A stretch of 64,000 nucleotides of DNA from Acinetobacter marinus (GCF_900096915.1 NZ_FMYK01000006.1:62001-126000), one strand, 5' to 3'; shown: positions 17,017 to 26,155, counted from the stretch's first letter. Numbers and translations: made by a program. Notes: generated from the letters alone by a model not told the origin.

Positions 17017-17898
17017 TTAAGCCAGTAATTGTGCCAAAACAATCCCCAGCCAAATGATTAAACCGACCCAACGATTATGTCGAAATGCCCAAAAACAGAT
17101 TGCAGGATCACGATCTTTGGTTTTCACTGCTTGATAGATAAAATCAACAGCGACCACAAATAGACCGCCTGCCGCCCACGGCAACAATTGCTCACGCCAA
17201 AACGCCCAAGCAAGCAACAGTAAACTGCTCAATTGCAATAGCCCGATGATCTGTAAATCATATTTGCCAAATAAGATCGCTGTAGACTTCACGCCAATTT
17301 TAAGATCATATTCACGATCGGTAATCGCATATTGGGTGTCGTATGCTACCGTCCATGCGAGATTGCCAAAATATAATAGCCAACAGGTCAGATCAGGCGT
17401 TTGCCCAACTGCGGTATATGCCATCGGAATCGACCATGAAAATGCCGCCCCCAAAAACACCTGTGGCAAATGGGTATAGCGCTTCATAAATGGATAAATG
17501 AAAGCCAGAAACAGCGCACCAAACGACCAATAAAACGTTTCAACGGGTAAGAAAAATAATAGACAGGCACTCGCCAAAACAAGGACTAGAAACACCCAAA
17601 TCGCTTCGATCGGCTGAATAATACCTGATGCCAATGGGCGAGTTTTGGTGCGCTCCACATGACCATCGACTTTACGATCGGCAAAATCATTAATCGCACA
17701 GCCCGCTGCCCGCATAAAGATCACACCCAAAATCATCGGAATCAAAATACCGAGCGCAGGCATCCCCTTCGCAGCGATCCAAAGTGCCCACATGGTCGGC
17801 CAAAGCACCAGCTCAGTACCGATCGGCTTGTCAAAACGGCACAGATAATAATAGGCTTGGAATCGCTCTCGCCACGTGCTGGCGACTTGTGTTTGCAT
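17017..17898 (-). CDS. ubiA: 4-hydroxybenzoate polyprenyltransferase
   Basis: A 293-residue UbiA-family membrane prenyltransferase that attaches the polyprenyl tail to 4-hydroxybenzoate in ubiquinone synthesis. The two Asp-rich Mg-pyrophosphate motifs are visible: NDFADRKVD (from residue 70) and DREYDLKIGVKSTAI (near 195). Eight to nine hydrophobic helices are expected. It follows ubiC by 14 bases, the standard ubiC-ubiA operon. Confidence 0.97.
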   Translation of the reverse strand: MQTQVASTWRERFQAYYYLCRFDKPIGTELVLWPTMWALWIAAKGMPALGILIPMILGVIFMRAAGCAINDFADRKVDGHVERTKTRPLASGIIQPIEAIWVFLVLVLASACLLFFLPVETFYWSFGALFLAFIYPFMKRYTHLPQVFLGAAFSWSIPMAYTAVGQTPDLTCWLLYFGNLAWTVAYDTQYAITDREYDLKIGVKSTAILFGKYDLQIIGLLQLSSLLLLAWAFWREQLLPWAAGGLFVVAVDFIYQAVKTKDRDPAICFWAFRHNRWVGLIIWLGIVLAQLLA

Positions 17899-17912
17899 AA
17901 TACTTTCCGCAT

Positions 17913-18401
17913 TTATTTTTGGATAAATTGTTCAAAAGTGTTTAAGAAAGTTTCTTGCACAATAAATTGACAACCATGCCAAGTATAACAACTTTGCCGT
18001 GTCCAACCTTCATCTAATTTTAGAATCCGACGCTCACATGATGGCGTAGTACGTTGAAACAATAAACGTCCAATTGGCTGACGTCCGATATGTTTGAAGA
18101 TTCGAGCTTGTTTATTTAGACTTAAAATCGGAAAAATACTTTTGGCGCTGACCCACGGCGTATCATCGCTACCATACAAATCGCTTTCTCTCACCCACGC
18201 AATGTGCTGTGCAGGCATATTCAGCCACAACGCATCGATCTGCGAAAGCCGTTGATAATGTTCCTGTCGAGGCATCACATGGAATTGTCCGTTCGACAGT
18301 TGAGTGAGTTGTTGGGTGAGCGAGCCGTCTGCGATCAGCCATTGTTTTAGCCCAGTAGGCAATTGTAATTGTTGTATCTCTCGCCGTTGGTAAAAACGCA
18401 T
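17913..18401 (-). CDS. ubiC: Chorismate lyase
   Basis: A 162-residue cytosolic protein that splits chorismate into 4-hydroxybenzoate and pyruvate, the first committed step of ubiquinone synthesis. UbiC-type segments are WVRESDLYGSDDTPWVSAKS (arginine and neighbouring residues of the active-site pocket), QPIGRLLF and RILKLDEGWTRQSCYTW. Length is normal. The product is passed to UbiA encoded directly downstream. Confidence 0.94.
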   Translation of the reverse strand: MRFYQRREIQQLQLPTGLKQWLIADGSLTQQLTQLSNGQFHVMPRQEHYQRLSQIDALWLNMPAQHIAWVRESDLYGSDDTPWVSAKSIFPILSLNKQARIFKHIGRQPIGRLLFQRTTPSCERRILKLDEGWTRQSCYTWHGCQFIVQETFLNTFEQFIQK

Positions 18402-18499
18402 GAATCCGCACCTTCAAAATCAGCGTCTAGTGTAAACCAAAATCGTTGATTGCATAGCGTGCGAATTGATGATTTTATTCAATTTTGCGATATAAAATG

Positions 18500-18528
18500 T
18501 AAGCTCACCAAATCAATTGATGAGCTTA
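18500..18528 (-). terminator. Probable terminator of alkM
   Basis: On the minus strand TAAGCTCA and TGAGCTTA form an 8-bp stem around a 13-base loop, followed by CATTTTATAT. The loop is long and the T-run interrupted, so termination may be partial. Confidence 0.5.
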
Positions 18529-18534
18529 TACTGT

Positions 18535-19773
18535 TTAGACCACTTCTGTTTTTAAGGCATCTTGCGAATTTTTTGCAGGCTCTTTCTTTTTCCAAAGATG
18601 TGCATACTTTTTCAATAATGATTTTTTCGCTTTTGGATAGACGTTTACTTTATCCATATCACCGTCATAATGGGCAATGACACGTTCATCCATCAACTTA
18701 AACCATAGCTTTGGAATCATTACAGGTAAGAACAAACTCGCATAACCCATCGGCAACTGTGGCACATCTTCATAATGACGTAGCGATTGGAAACTGCGAG
18801 TTGGATAGGCATGATGGTCAGAATGACGTTGTAGCTGATAGAGTAAAACATTGCTAAACTTACTATTATTATTCCAACTGTGTTCAGGCATGGTACGTGC
18901 ATAACGACCATTGCCTAAATCTTCACGCTTCAAACCATAATGTTCCATATAGTTCACTGCTTCGAACAGCGTAATCCCTTGCAACGCCTGCGCAATCTGC
19001 GTTGGCAAAATACCTGTACCAAACATTTTTAAGGTCAACGCATGATAAGCAGCACTCATTCCCCAGCCTTGTAATAGCTCATTGTCCAATGACCAGAATT
19101 TTTTGTCTTTACGTTCTAAACGACGAGTTTCGATCTCAATCGCAGATTTAAAACTACCGACAACAGTGCGAGGCCAAAATTGCCAAAAAGTTTCACCCAT
19201 TTGCGATGACGCAGGATCTTCAGGTGTCGCCACACGGCGATGATGCCCATACGGATGTTCAATACGGAAATGGTTATAACCTGTCGGCACAAGTGCAAGA
19301 TGCGACAGATAATGTTCAAGTTTACCTGATTTATGACTGAGCTCATGCGCCGTGTTAATTGCGACGCCATTGACCACACCGAGCATATGTCCAATCATGA
19401 TTCGATCAATCAATGAAGTCGATTTTTTACTTGCAAGGTACAAACCGTAAATATTGGCAGCATATTGAAATGGGATAAATAATTTCACCACTCGTGCATA
19501 GTACGGATCGTCTTCTAAATCTGCGATCGCTTGCTCAGGCGGGTTGTCAGGATCGACACCCATCATTTTATCAATGCTTGGAATGATGACGTGCAAAACT
19601 AAAGGCCCTGCAAAAGCAAATAGTTTTTTCGTGGCTTTCGGTCCGAACTGATAACCGAGCAATACACCATTTGCAATATTTGGCACCACAATCCCAAGCA
19701 TCCAAAGACGACGCTTTTTATCCACATAAGGTGTAGCTTGCGATAAAACTTCAAGATCAACTGACTGATTCAT
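18535..19773 (-). CDS. alkM: Alkane 1-monooxygenase (AlkB/AlkM)
   Basis: A 412-residue integral-membrane di-iron hydroxylase. All histidine boxes are present: HELSHK (143-148), EHPYGHH (172-178) and LQRHSDHH (near 311), as well as the NYMEHYGL motif. It oxidises the terminal carbon of medium- to long-chain n-alkanes, using electrons from rubredoxin and rubredoxin reductase, which are not encoded nearby. GGAG sits nine bases ahead of the ATG. The AraC-type alkR gene is divergent, as in Acinetobacter baylyi, supporting alkane-induced expression. Confidence 0.97.
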   Translation of the reverse strand: MNQSVDLEVLSQATPYVDKKRRLWMLGIVVPNIANGVLLGYQFGPKATKKLFAFAGPLVLHVIIPSIDKMMGVDPDNPPEQAIADLEDDPYYARVVKLFIPFQYAANIYGLYLASKKSTSLIDRIMIGHMLGVVNGVAINTAHELSHKSGKLEHYLSHLALVPTGYNHFRIEHPYGHHRRVATPEDPASSQMGETFWQFWPRTVVGSFKSAIEIETRRLERKDKKFWSLDNELLQGWGMSAAYHALTLKMFGTGILPTQIAQALQGITLFEAVNYMEHYGLKREDLGNGRYARTMPEHSWNNNSKFSNVLLYQLQRHSDHHAYPTRSFQSLRHYEDVPQLPMGYASLFLPVMIPKLWFKLMDERVIAHYDGDMDKVNVYPKAKKSLLKKYAHLWKKKEPAKNSQDALKTEVV

Positions 19774-19812
19774 TATTGTTACTCCTGCACCATCACGGCG
19801 AATTTCATGATT

Positions 19813-19840
19813 TTATTATGCAGGGTTGATCATTTTTCAA
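19813..19840 (-). promoter_or_regulatory. Candidate alkM promoter
   Basis: On the minus strand TTGAAA (19835-19840), a 16-base spacer and TAATAA (19813-19818), about 40 bases before the alkM start codon. Confidence 0.55.
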
Positions 19841-19849
19841 GTATTCATA

Positions 19850-19878
19850 TTAAGACATCATACAATCATTTTAAGACA
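19850..19878. promoter_or_regulatory. Candidate AlkR operator: direct repeats 21 bp apart
   Basis: TTAAGACA occurs at 19850-19857 and again at 19871-19878, exactly two helical turns apart and in the same orientation. The near copy ends nine bases upstream of the alkM -35 box. AraC-family activators typically bind such 21-bp-spaced direct half-sites. Binding by AlkR is inference. Confidence 0.5.
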
Positions 19879-19934
19879 ATCAATTTAAATCTATGCTAAA
19901 AAGAGCACATCAAAAGGAATTTGAGCAATAGCGC

Positions 19935-20969
19935 ATGGATCGAAATATCCCGATTTTCCCTGCCCGTTATTATTTAAAAGTGGTGGAATTACTGCAACAG
20001 CGTGGTATTACTGTGGCGGAAATCCTTGTGGAATCAGGCTTACCGATAGAAAAAATTCTACAAGATGAAGATGCCAAACTGTCTATTTCTCAAATTGAAC
20101 GCTTTGTCGAACTGTGTTTAAAGTATCCGCAAAATGCCGACCTAGCTTTTGAACTTGGCTCAACCCTCAAACTCAGCTCGCATAGTCTCGTCGGTTATGT
20201 GGCAATGACCAGTGAAACCGCAGGTCAAGCGATTGAACTGATTGCACAATATTTCAAACTCATCATCCCCAATTTTCAGCTCAAAATCAGAGCAACTGAA
20301 ATGCAAGTTTTTTTGAGTTTTGAACCGTCAATGTCGATGAGTACGCTCAATGTGAATTTTCATATTGAAGCGATTGCCATTGCCTTTTATCACAATCTGA
20401 TTGAGCTACTCGGGCGCAATCATCCACCCTACCATGTCTATCTTTCCATCGCACAACCACGTCATCTGCAAAAATATCAACAACTCCATCGTGTGACTTT
20501 TCATTTTCAACATCTGATTCAGACTGGGATTCAGTTTGTTTTACCCATTACCACTTTAGATATTCGCTTGCCGATGGCAGATATATATAGTTTAAAAATC
20601 GTCGAACAGCGTTGCCAAGAACTGATGACTCAACTCTCAAACAGTGATGAAATGGAAGCGTGGATTCGGATGATGTTGCAGGAAGCCTATCAGATTCCAA
20701 GCCTTGCCGAATGTGCAAAACTATTGAACCTTTCCACTAAAACCGTGCAACGCTATCTGAAAAAACACGGGCAAGATTTCCATATCATGCGCATGCAAAT
20801 CATCATCGAACGTGGCAAAACTGCGTTAATTGAAACAGATAAAAGCATCACTGAAATCGCCGATGAACTGGGCTACTCCACCTCAGCCAACTTTATTCGA
20901 GCCTTTAAAACAGCAATGCAGATGACACCTGCGCAATATCGTCACCATTCACGCATCACACTCGACTGA
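19935..20969 (+). CDS. alkR: AraC-family regulator of alkane hydroxylase
   Basis: A 344-residue regulator with an arabinose-binding-type N-terminal domain (PF12625 kind, about residues 20-200) and a C-terminal AraC helix-turn-helix pair (LAECAKLLNLSTKTVQRYLK and ITEIADELGYSTSANFIRAF). The layout divergent from alkM is that of A. baylyi alkR-alkM, where AlkR activates alkM in response to n-alkanes. The 160-base shared intergenic region carries the candidate operator. Confidence 0.93.
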   Translation: MDRNIPIFPARYYLKVVELLQQRGITVAEILVESGLPIEKILQDEDAKLSISQIERFVELCLKYPQNADLAFELGSTLKLSSHSLVGYVAMTSETAGQAIELIAQYFKLIIPNFQLKIRATEMQVFLSFEPSMSMSTLNVNFHIEAIAIAFYHNLIELLGRNHPPYHVYLSIAQPRHLQKYQQLHRVTFHFQHLIQTGIQFVLPITTLDIRLPMADIYSLKIVEQRCQELMTQLSNSDEMEAWIRMMLQEAYQIPSLAECAKLLNLSTKTVQRYLKKHGQDFHIMRMQIIIERGKTALIETDKSITEIADELGYSTSANFIRAFKTAMQMTPAQYRHHSRITLD

Positions 20970-21080
20970 TTCCAAACGGCACCAATATCAAACAGTTCGG
21001 ATTCCAAACAGCACTGATCCCCAAACAGCATGGATGTCATAAGATTTTATGATGAATATTCACCAGCTTTGCGGGTTTGA

Positions 21081-21089
21081 TGCTAAAAT
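21081..21089 (+). promoter_or_regulatory. Extended -10 promoter of YcxB-like gene
   Basis: TGCTAAAAT fits an extended -10. It lies downstream of an in-frame ATG at 21049, so translation more likely starts at 21124. Confidence 0.45.
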
Positions 21090-21123
21090 GCCGAGCATTA
21101 TTTTATTGTTTTATGAATTGATT

Positions 21124-21714
21124 ATGGCTTCAAGCAATTATGGCTACACGCTGCAAACCGTACCTTATGAAATCTCAGCCGAAGAACAGCGCCGTGCACA
21201 GCTCTTGATGTGGCGCAGTACCAACAAAGTGCGTCCACGCACATGGGCGATCGTGGCTGCAGTGGTGGTATTATCGATTTTGGGTTTAATTTTTATCAAA
21301 AATTATTCCAACATTATTTGCTGGGTGGCATTGGTCTGTGTGGCGATTTTCTTGGTATTACGCCTCTATGTGTGGGAATGGTACGCCAAGCGCAAAATGG
21401 CTGAGTTCCCTGCGCAAGACATCAAAGGCATCAAGCTCGGCATCCAACCGCACGGCATGGTGATGCAACAACAAATGAACATTCCTGCGCAACGTGGCAT
21501 GCAACAAAGCATCAGCCAACCAGGTGTGATGAATGTGGGCTGGAAAGAAATTTCTGAATGGTATGACAGTGCAGAGTTTTTACTGATGACCTTTAAAGTC
21601 AAAGGTCAAGATGGTTCTTTCTTCTTGCCAAAACGTATGGACACCAAACAATTTTCATTCGAGACCATTCGTAAACATTTAAATGAAAGCGTCGGTCCTG
21701 CAAAAAAATTCTAA
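21124..21714 (+). CDS. YcxB-family membrane protein
   Basis: A 196-residue protein with two adjacent hydrophobic helices (AIVAAVVVLSILGLIFI and WVALVCVAIFLVLRLYVW, roughly residues 42-85) followed by a cytosolic domain with VGWKEISEWYDSAEFLLMTF and GSFFLPKRM, the pattern of the YcxB-like domain. Function is unknown. The frame extends upstream to 21049 but the start at 21124 is preferred because a promoter element lies in between. Confidence 0.75.
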   Translation: MASSNYGYTLQTVPYEISAEEQRRAQLLMWRSTNKVRPRTWAIVAAVVVLSILGLIFIKNYSNIICWVALVCVAIFLVLRLYVWEWYAKRKMAEFPAQDIKGIKLGIQPHGMVMQQQMNIPAQRGMQQSISQPGVMNVGWKEISEWYDSAEFLLMTFKVKGQDGSFFLPKRMDTKQFSFETIRKHLNESVGPAKKF

Positions 21715-21720
21715 ACACTT

Positions 21721-21792
21721 GAAGGTGACATAACACCTTCATATAAAACCATTGCAAAAAAATCATAGCCCACTCGTTAGGGCTATTTTTTT
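21721..21792 (+). terminator. Double hairpin terminator after the YcxB-like gene
   Basis: A first hairpin (GAAGGTG/CACCTTC, 21721-21740) directly follows the stop; a second (ATAGCCC 21765-21771 with GGGCTAT 21780-21786) ends in a T-run. Confidence 0.8.
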
Positions 21793-21930
21793 ACCCCCTT
21801 AGATTAGCCTTTGAAAATGAAAAAATTCATATCTTAAATGCGAATAAAGCTCATTTTTATTCTCAAAAAGCATTATTTCTCCTTAAAGCTCACGTATAAT
21901 TCAGCTACGTTTTGTTGACTGCTTGCGATT

Positions 21931-24618
21931 ATGTTTAAAAAGATATTGTTTCAATTGCATTGGTTTATGGGAATCACTGCAGGTTTAGTGCTCTCCATTA
22001 TGGGTGTGACGGGTGCCATCTACTCCTATGAGCCACAAATTCTCAAGTGGATCAATCAAGACAGCTATGTGGTGCAAGTGCCTGATCATGCAAAACTCAC
22101 CCCTGCTGAGCTGTATTTGCATTTTGCCAAGCAAGACCCGAGTATGCAGATCAATAGCATCACCATCCAAAGCGATGCCAGTGCCTCATCTGTGGTCAAC
22201 ATCGCTAAAGAAGGTCATCGCCGTGGCTACAATATGCTGGTTAATCCTTATACCGCTGACGTGCTTCCTGAAATCAAAGGCGAAGGCTTTTTTGATTTTG
22301 TCGAAGATCTGCATCGCCGTTTAACTGCTGGTGAAATTGGTAAGCAGATCACGGGTGCTTGTGTATTAATGCTATTGTATTTTGTCTTCAGTGGGATTTA
22401 TCTGCGTTGGCCGAAAAAGCATTCATTCCGTCAATGGCTTTTCGTGAAACCAAAGCTCAAAGGGCGTAACTTTATTTGGGATTTGCATGCCGTGGTCGGC
22501 ACTTGGGTGGTGTTATTTTACCTTGTGTTTGCCGTGACGGGACTATATTGGTCATATGACTGGTGGCGCAGTGGCATGTTTAAAGTCATGGGGGTTGAGC
22601 GCCCGCAACAAGGCGGACATGGTGCACCGCAAGGTGGTCAAGGTCGTCCACCTCAAGCACAGCAAGCGACTCCGCAAGCAGGCACTCAAACTCGTGCTCA
22701 AAGTGGTGAACAAAATCGTCAGCGTGCAACACATGAAAATCGTGATGCAGAAACACCACAACGTTCACCTGAACAAATCAGCACCGCTTTAACAGCAACG
22801 TGGGCACAATTTCCACAACAGCTTAATCGTCCGTATTCAAGCATGACCTTGAATCTACCACAGTCTGCAGAATCCAAAGTCGACATCCTGTTCCTTGATG
22901 CCGAGCCACAGCATGAACGTGCCCGCAACAATGCCACATTCAACTATGCAAATGGCAAGATTGAAGAACTTGAGCTGTACGCAGATAAAAAGCTCAATGA
23001 AAAAATCATGAGCAGTATGTTGCCTGTGCATCGTGGCAACTTCATGGGTGGGGTTTATCAATTCTTTGCGATGCTGGCTTCGTTTGCTATGCCCTTATTT
23101 TTCATTACGGGCTGGATGCTGTATCTAAAACGTCGTAAGCAAAAACGTCTCACCCGTGAAGCAAGACAAGGTTCCAATGTCGTTCATCTTGATCCAAATG
23201 CACAACCTTGGACGATTCTGTACGCCAGTCAAACAGGTATGGCTGAGCAAATCGCCTATAACACCTCAACTGCTCTGCAACAAGCAGGCACGCCGACCTT
23301 TGTGAAAGCCTTAAAAGAGGTCAGCATTGATGAGATTCAACAGGCTGAACGTGTGCTCTTGATCGCCAGCACCTATGGCACGGGTGATGCGCCTGATCTG
23401 GCGAGTAATTTTGCCAAGAAACATCTCAAACAAAATTATGATTTCAGCAAAGTAAAATTTGCCGTGTTAGCACTGGGCTCTAAAGAATATCCTGAAAGTT
23501 ATTGTACTTTCGGTCATGACTTGAATCGCTGGTTACACGCCAATCAAGCGCAATCCTTACTGGATGTGATCGAAGTCGATAATGGCAACCCTGCTGATCT
23601 TGAGCATTGGTATACAGGACTTGCAACGATTACAGGCAGTGAAGTACAGGCGGTGATTGTCGAAAAAACCTATGATCAATGGCAACTCATTTCCCGTGAG
23701 CTACTCAACCCGAATAGTTTGGGTGAGCCTGCGTATGACATTCAACTCAAAGCGCTACATGCGGAAACTTGGCATGCGGGTGACATTGCCGAAGTGCAAT
23801 GTGGCAATGGTGTAGAACGTATTATGCAGTTTATTGAACAACACCAGTTAGACACCACAGAATCACTGGTCTATGCACTGCGCTACAAGGATTTAACTAG
23901 TAAGGATTTAATGCAAAGCACTCCAATTGACAGTAAGGATTTCGCTTGGCTTGAACAACTGCCAAACCTGCCGAGTCGTGAATACTCCATTGCCAGCATT
24001 CCAGAAGAGGGATATTTACAATTGGTAGTACGTCAGAAGCAAATCGGCGAAAATGAGCATGGTTTAGACACAGGCTTAGGTCTAGGTTCGGGCTGGCTCA
24101 CTGCTTATGCACCAAATGATGATAATCTACTCTTAAGAATCCGTACCAATCCAAGTTTCCATCTCATCGATGATAATCGTCCTGCAATCTTTATCGGTAA
24201 TGGCACAGGGATTGCGGGTCTGATGAGCTTACTCAAACAACGTGAGCAACTGGGCTATACACAAAACTGGCTGATCTTCGGTGAGCGTCAAATAGCTGTG
24301 GATTATTTCTACCAATCTCAGCTCGAAGCATGGCAACAGGCTGGACATTTACAGCATCTAGATGTGGTCTTTTCACGTGATACTGTACAAAATAGTCAAC
24401 TACCAGATCAGCAACAACAGCCCCGCTATGTACAACACCTCATTACTGCGCAGTGTGATCGAATCACACAATGGGTCGCCGACGGTGCTGTGATTTATAT
24501 TTGTGGCAGTATTGATGGTATGGCATCAGGTGTAGATCAAGCGCTTACCGAGATTCTTGGTGAAACCCAGATGGATCAACTCCGAGAAGAAATGCGTTAT
24601 CGTCGTGATGTGTATTAA
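21931..24618 (+). CDS. PepSY membrane - flavodoxin - FAD/NADPH reductase fusion
   Basis: An 895-residue inner-membrane flavoprotein. Residues about 1-400 are a PepSY-associated membrane region with four helices; residues about 427-570 a flavodoxin domain (LYASQTGMAEQIA, IASTYGTGDAPD); the rest a sulfite-reductase/FNR-like reductase with FAD motif REYSIAS (about 683), NADPH motifs FIGNGTGIAGLMS (about 755) and YICGSIDGMASG. Electrons likely flow NADPH-FAD-FMN to a periplasmic or membrane acceptor; related proteins are proposed to reduce ferric siderophores. A Gln/Gly/Arg-rich low-complexity stretch lies near residues 228-280 in the periplasmic loop. No siderophore genes adjoin it. Confidence 0.88.
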   Translation: MFKKILFQLHWFMGITAGLVLSIMGVTGAIYSYEPQILKWINQDSYVVQVPDHAKLTPAELYLHFAKQDPSMQINSITIQSDASASSVVNIAKEGHRRGYNMLVNPYTADVLPEIKGEGFFDFVEDLHRRLTAGEIGKQITGACVLMLLYFVFSGIYLRWPKKHSFRQWLFVKPKLKGRNFIWDLHAVVGTWVVLFYLVFAVTGLYWSYDWWRSGMFKVMGVERPQQGGHGAPQGGQGRPPQAQQATPQAGTQTRAQSGEQNRQRATHENRDAETPQRSPEQISTALTATWAQFPQQLNRPYSSMTLNLPQSAESKVDILFLDAEPQHERARNNATFNYANGKIEELELYADKKLNEKIMSSMLPVHRGNFMGGVYQFFAMLASFAMPLFFITGWMLYLKRRKQKRLTREARQGSNVVHLDPNAQPWTILYASQTGMAEQIAYNTSTALQQAGTPTFVKALKEVSIDEIQQAERVLLIASTYGTGDAPDLASNFAKKHLKQNYDFSKVKFAVLALGSKEYPESYCTFGHDLNRWLHANQAQSLLDVIEVDNGNPADLEHWYTGLATITGSEVQAVIVEKTYDQWQLISRELLNPNSLGEPAYDIQLKALHAETWHAGDIAEVQCGNGVERIMQFIEQHQLDTTESLVYALRYKDLTSKDLMQSTPIDSKDFAWLEQLPNLPSREYSIASIPEEGYLQLVVRQKQIGENEHGLDTGLGLGSGWLTAYAPNDDNLLLRIRTNPSFHLIDDNRPAIFIGNGTGIAGLMSLLKQREQLGYTQNWLIFGERQIAVDYFYQSQLEAWQQAGHLQHLDVVFSRDTVQNSQLPDQQQQPRYVQHLITAQCDRITQWVADGAVIYICGSIDGMASGVDQALTEILGETQMDQLREEMRYRRDVY

Positions 24619-24646
24619 CCACAGCAATATACTACGGATATAAAAA

Positions 24647-24671
24647 AATCCCTCGTATCATCCGAGGGATT
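24647..24671. terminator. Terminator after the PepSY-flavodoxin gene
   Basis: AATCCCTCG (24647-24655) pairs with CGAGGGATT (24663-24671), with A-run before and T-rich tract after, so it may serve the convergent gene as well. Confidence 0.8.
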
Positions 24672-24713
24672 TTGTTTTGCAGATGCCACACATGTTTTAT
24701 TGAGACAATTCTT

Positions 24714-25181
24714 TTAATTGAGACGAATCTTGCGAGGCAATGGAATATCAGGGTTTTGCTGGAAATACTGCGGTGCTTGGCTATAGATTTCATAGAGAAA
24801 ATTTTTTAAATCCAATAGCACTTTTTGTGGCTCAATAAACACGCTTTGTCCGTCTGGTGTCATCATGATTGACAGCTTGACCTCTTCTTTGTCTGCAAAA
24901 GGCAATAGCTCAAAAATAAAGTCCGCCAAACTCAATGACATCGCCTCATGCGTTGCCCAGCTTTGGTTTTGGCAAGACAGCGCATAATGTTTCGCTGCCC
25001 AGACAGGCAGGACATGCTGACCTTGCGAGGTCGCACCAATTGCCCAGCCATCTTTAAATAGCCCCCACACTTGTTTTTTCTCAATAATCTGGCGGATAAA
25101 ATAACGATAACGATCCACAGGTTGCTCTAAATCTACGGCATTTTTCTGAGCACGGCGTGTGGTTTTGTATGGGTTACGCAT
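24714..25181 (-). CDS. DUF2750-domain protein
   Basis: A 155-residue protein. The pattern YRYFIRQIIEKKQVWGLFKD, then GWAIG, VLPVWAAKHYA and W-x-L-x-DFIFELLP matches the DUF2750 family; function unknown. I start at the ATG at 25181 because GAGGG lies six bases ahead; the frame opens at 25211. It begins MRNPYKTTRR, nearly the same opening as the next gene upstream, and both share length of domain and order of conserved blocks, so they look like diverged paralogues. Confidence 0.82.
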   Translation of the reverse strand: MRNPYKTTRRAQKNAVDLEQPVDRYRYFIRQIIEKKQVWGLFKDGWAIGATSQGQHVLPVWAAKHYALSCQNQSWATHEAMSLSLADFIFELLPFADKEEVKLSIMMTPDGQSVFIEPQKVLLDLKNFLYEIYSQAPQYFQQNPDIPLPRKIRLN

Positions 25182-25325
25182 AATTCCCTCGATGCGATTC
25201 TTCTTGATCAAGCAATTTTCATTGTTTTTCGATTAATCACATTGTTTTACGATTGATCACAGAGTTTTACTGCTGATGTATAGCATACAGCATCCTTGAC
25301 GGGAAAACATCTGTCGAAAACGCAG

Positions 25326-25712
25326 TTATCCCATATCGGAAATTAAACGCTCAGGCGACACAAATACACACTCCCCTTTGGCGCTACGATTGATTGCCAC
25401 TAAATAATTTTGCGCCGCCAAATAAGGTAAAATTTGGGTGCGTAACAGATCAGCCGAAATCGCTTTCGGTTCAGCGCCTTGGCGTGACAATAGACAATCT
25501 CGCTGTGCATCTGCTTGCATATTCCAGAGCAACATGGCTTGTTGCGCCTGATCATTTCGACACAATGTCCACGATTGTTGCTCAGCAATGCTCCACAGCA
25601 TTTGATGCTGTTGTAATTGCTGTAAAAAATGTTGGTAATGCTGTTCAAGGTCAACCTGCGGTGTATTGTGATTGACATTGGCATCACCACGACGGAGATA
25701 TGGATTACGCAT
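25326..25712 (-). CDS. Diverged DUF2750-like protein
   Basis: A 128-residue protein opening MRNPYLRRGD. Blocks such as HYQHFLQQLQQHQMLWSIAE, AMLLWNMQADAQ and ECVFVSPERLISD line up with those of its downstream neighbour (YRYFIRQ...VWGLF, LPVWAAKHYA, SVFIEPQKVLLD). It is shorter at the C-terminus. The gene lies 131 bases after the last tRNA of the array with no terminator that I can see between them. Ribosome site is weak. Function unknown. Confidence 0.72.
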   Translation of the reverse strand: MRNPYLRRGDANVNHNTPQVDLEQHYQHFLQQLQQHQMLWSIAEQQSWTLCRNDQAQQAMLLWNMQADAQRDCLLSRQGAEPKAISADLLRTQILPYLAAQNYLVAINRSAKGECVFVSPERLISDMG

Positions 25713-25843
25713 AACTAAAATATTAAAATGAAAAAGTAAAACTTAACAATGAATGGGATAAATGCTCAATAGCAAAAAATATTAAAATCTGCACTAGAGA
25801 GAGCAAATCAATAATTCAGTATGCTAGAAGTATATTAGAGATA

Positions 25844-25919
25844 TGGTGGGCGCTGACGGGATCGAACCGCCGACATTCTGCTTGTAAGGCAGACGCTCTA
25901 CCAACTGAGCTAAGCGCCC
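25844..25919 (-). tRNA. tRNA-Val (anticodon TAC), copy 3
   Basis: 76 bases; acceptor GGGCGCT, anticodon loop CTTACAA (TAC), T-arm GGTTCGATCCC, encoded CCA. Last gene of the six-tRNA array; identical to the other two valine copies. Confidence 0.97.
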
Positions 25920-26030
25920 TAAATCATTAAAAGTAACACTTTTAAGGATGCATAAGTTTTCAATTGTGTTTTCCTTTGGTAAGGAATAATTTTCAAACTC
26001 ATGATTGAAGCAAGGGATACTTCAAAGAAA

Positions 26031-26107
26031 TGGCGCAGCGGACGGGGCTCGAACCCGCGACCCCCGGCGTGACAGGCCGGTATTCTAACCAACTGAACTA
26101 CCGCTGC
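26031..26107 (-). tRNA. tRNA-Asp (anticodon GTC), copy 3
   Basis: 77 bases; acceptor GCAGCGG pairs with CCGCTGC, anticodon loop CTGTCAC (GTC), T-arm GGTTCGAGCCC, encoded CCA. Identical to the two other aspartate copies. Confidence 0.97.
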
Positions 26108-26155
26108 GAGGTCATATTTTTTTGCATCATTGAAACATCAATATACAAAATAATA

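Noticed and set aside
20970..21040. Imperfect repeats CCAAACAGCA after alkR
   Set aside because: Three degenerate copies without clear period or structure; likely chance or old slippage.
22552..22792. Several frames on both strands inside the Gln-rich part of the fusion gene
   Set aside because: They arise from low-complexity coding DNA of the plus-strand gene; no ribosome site or domain.
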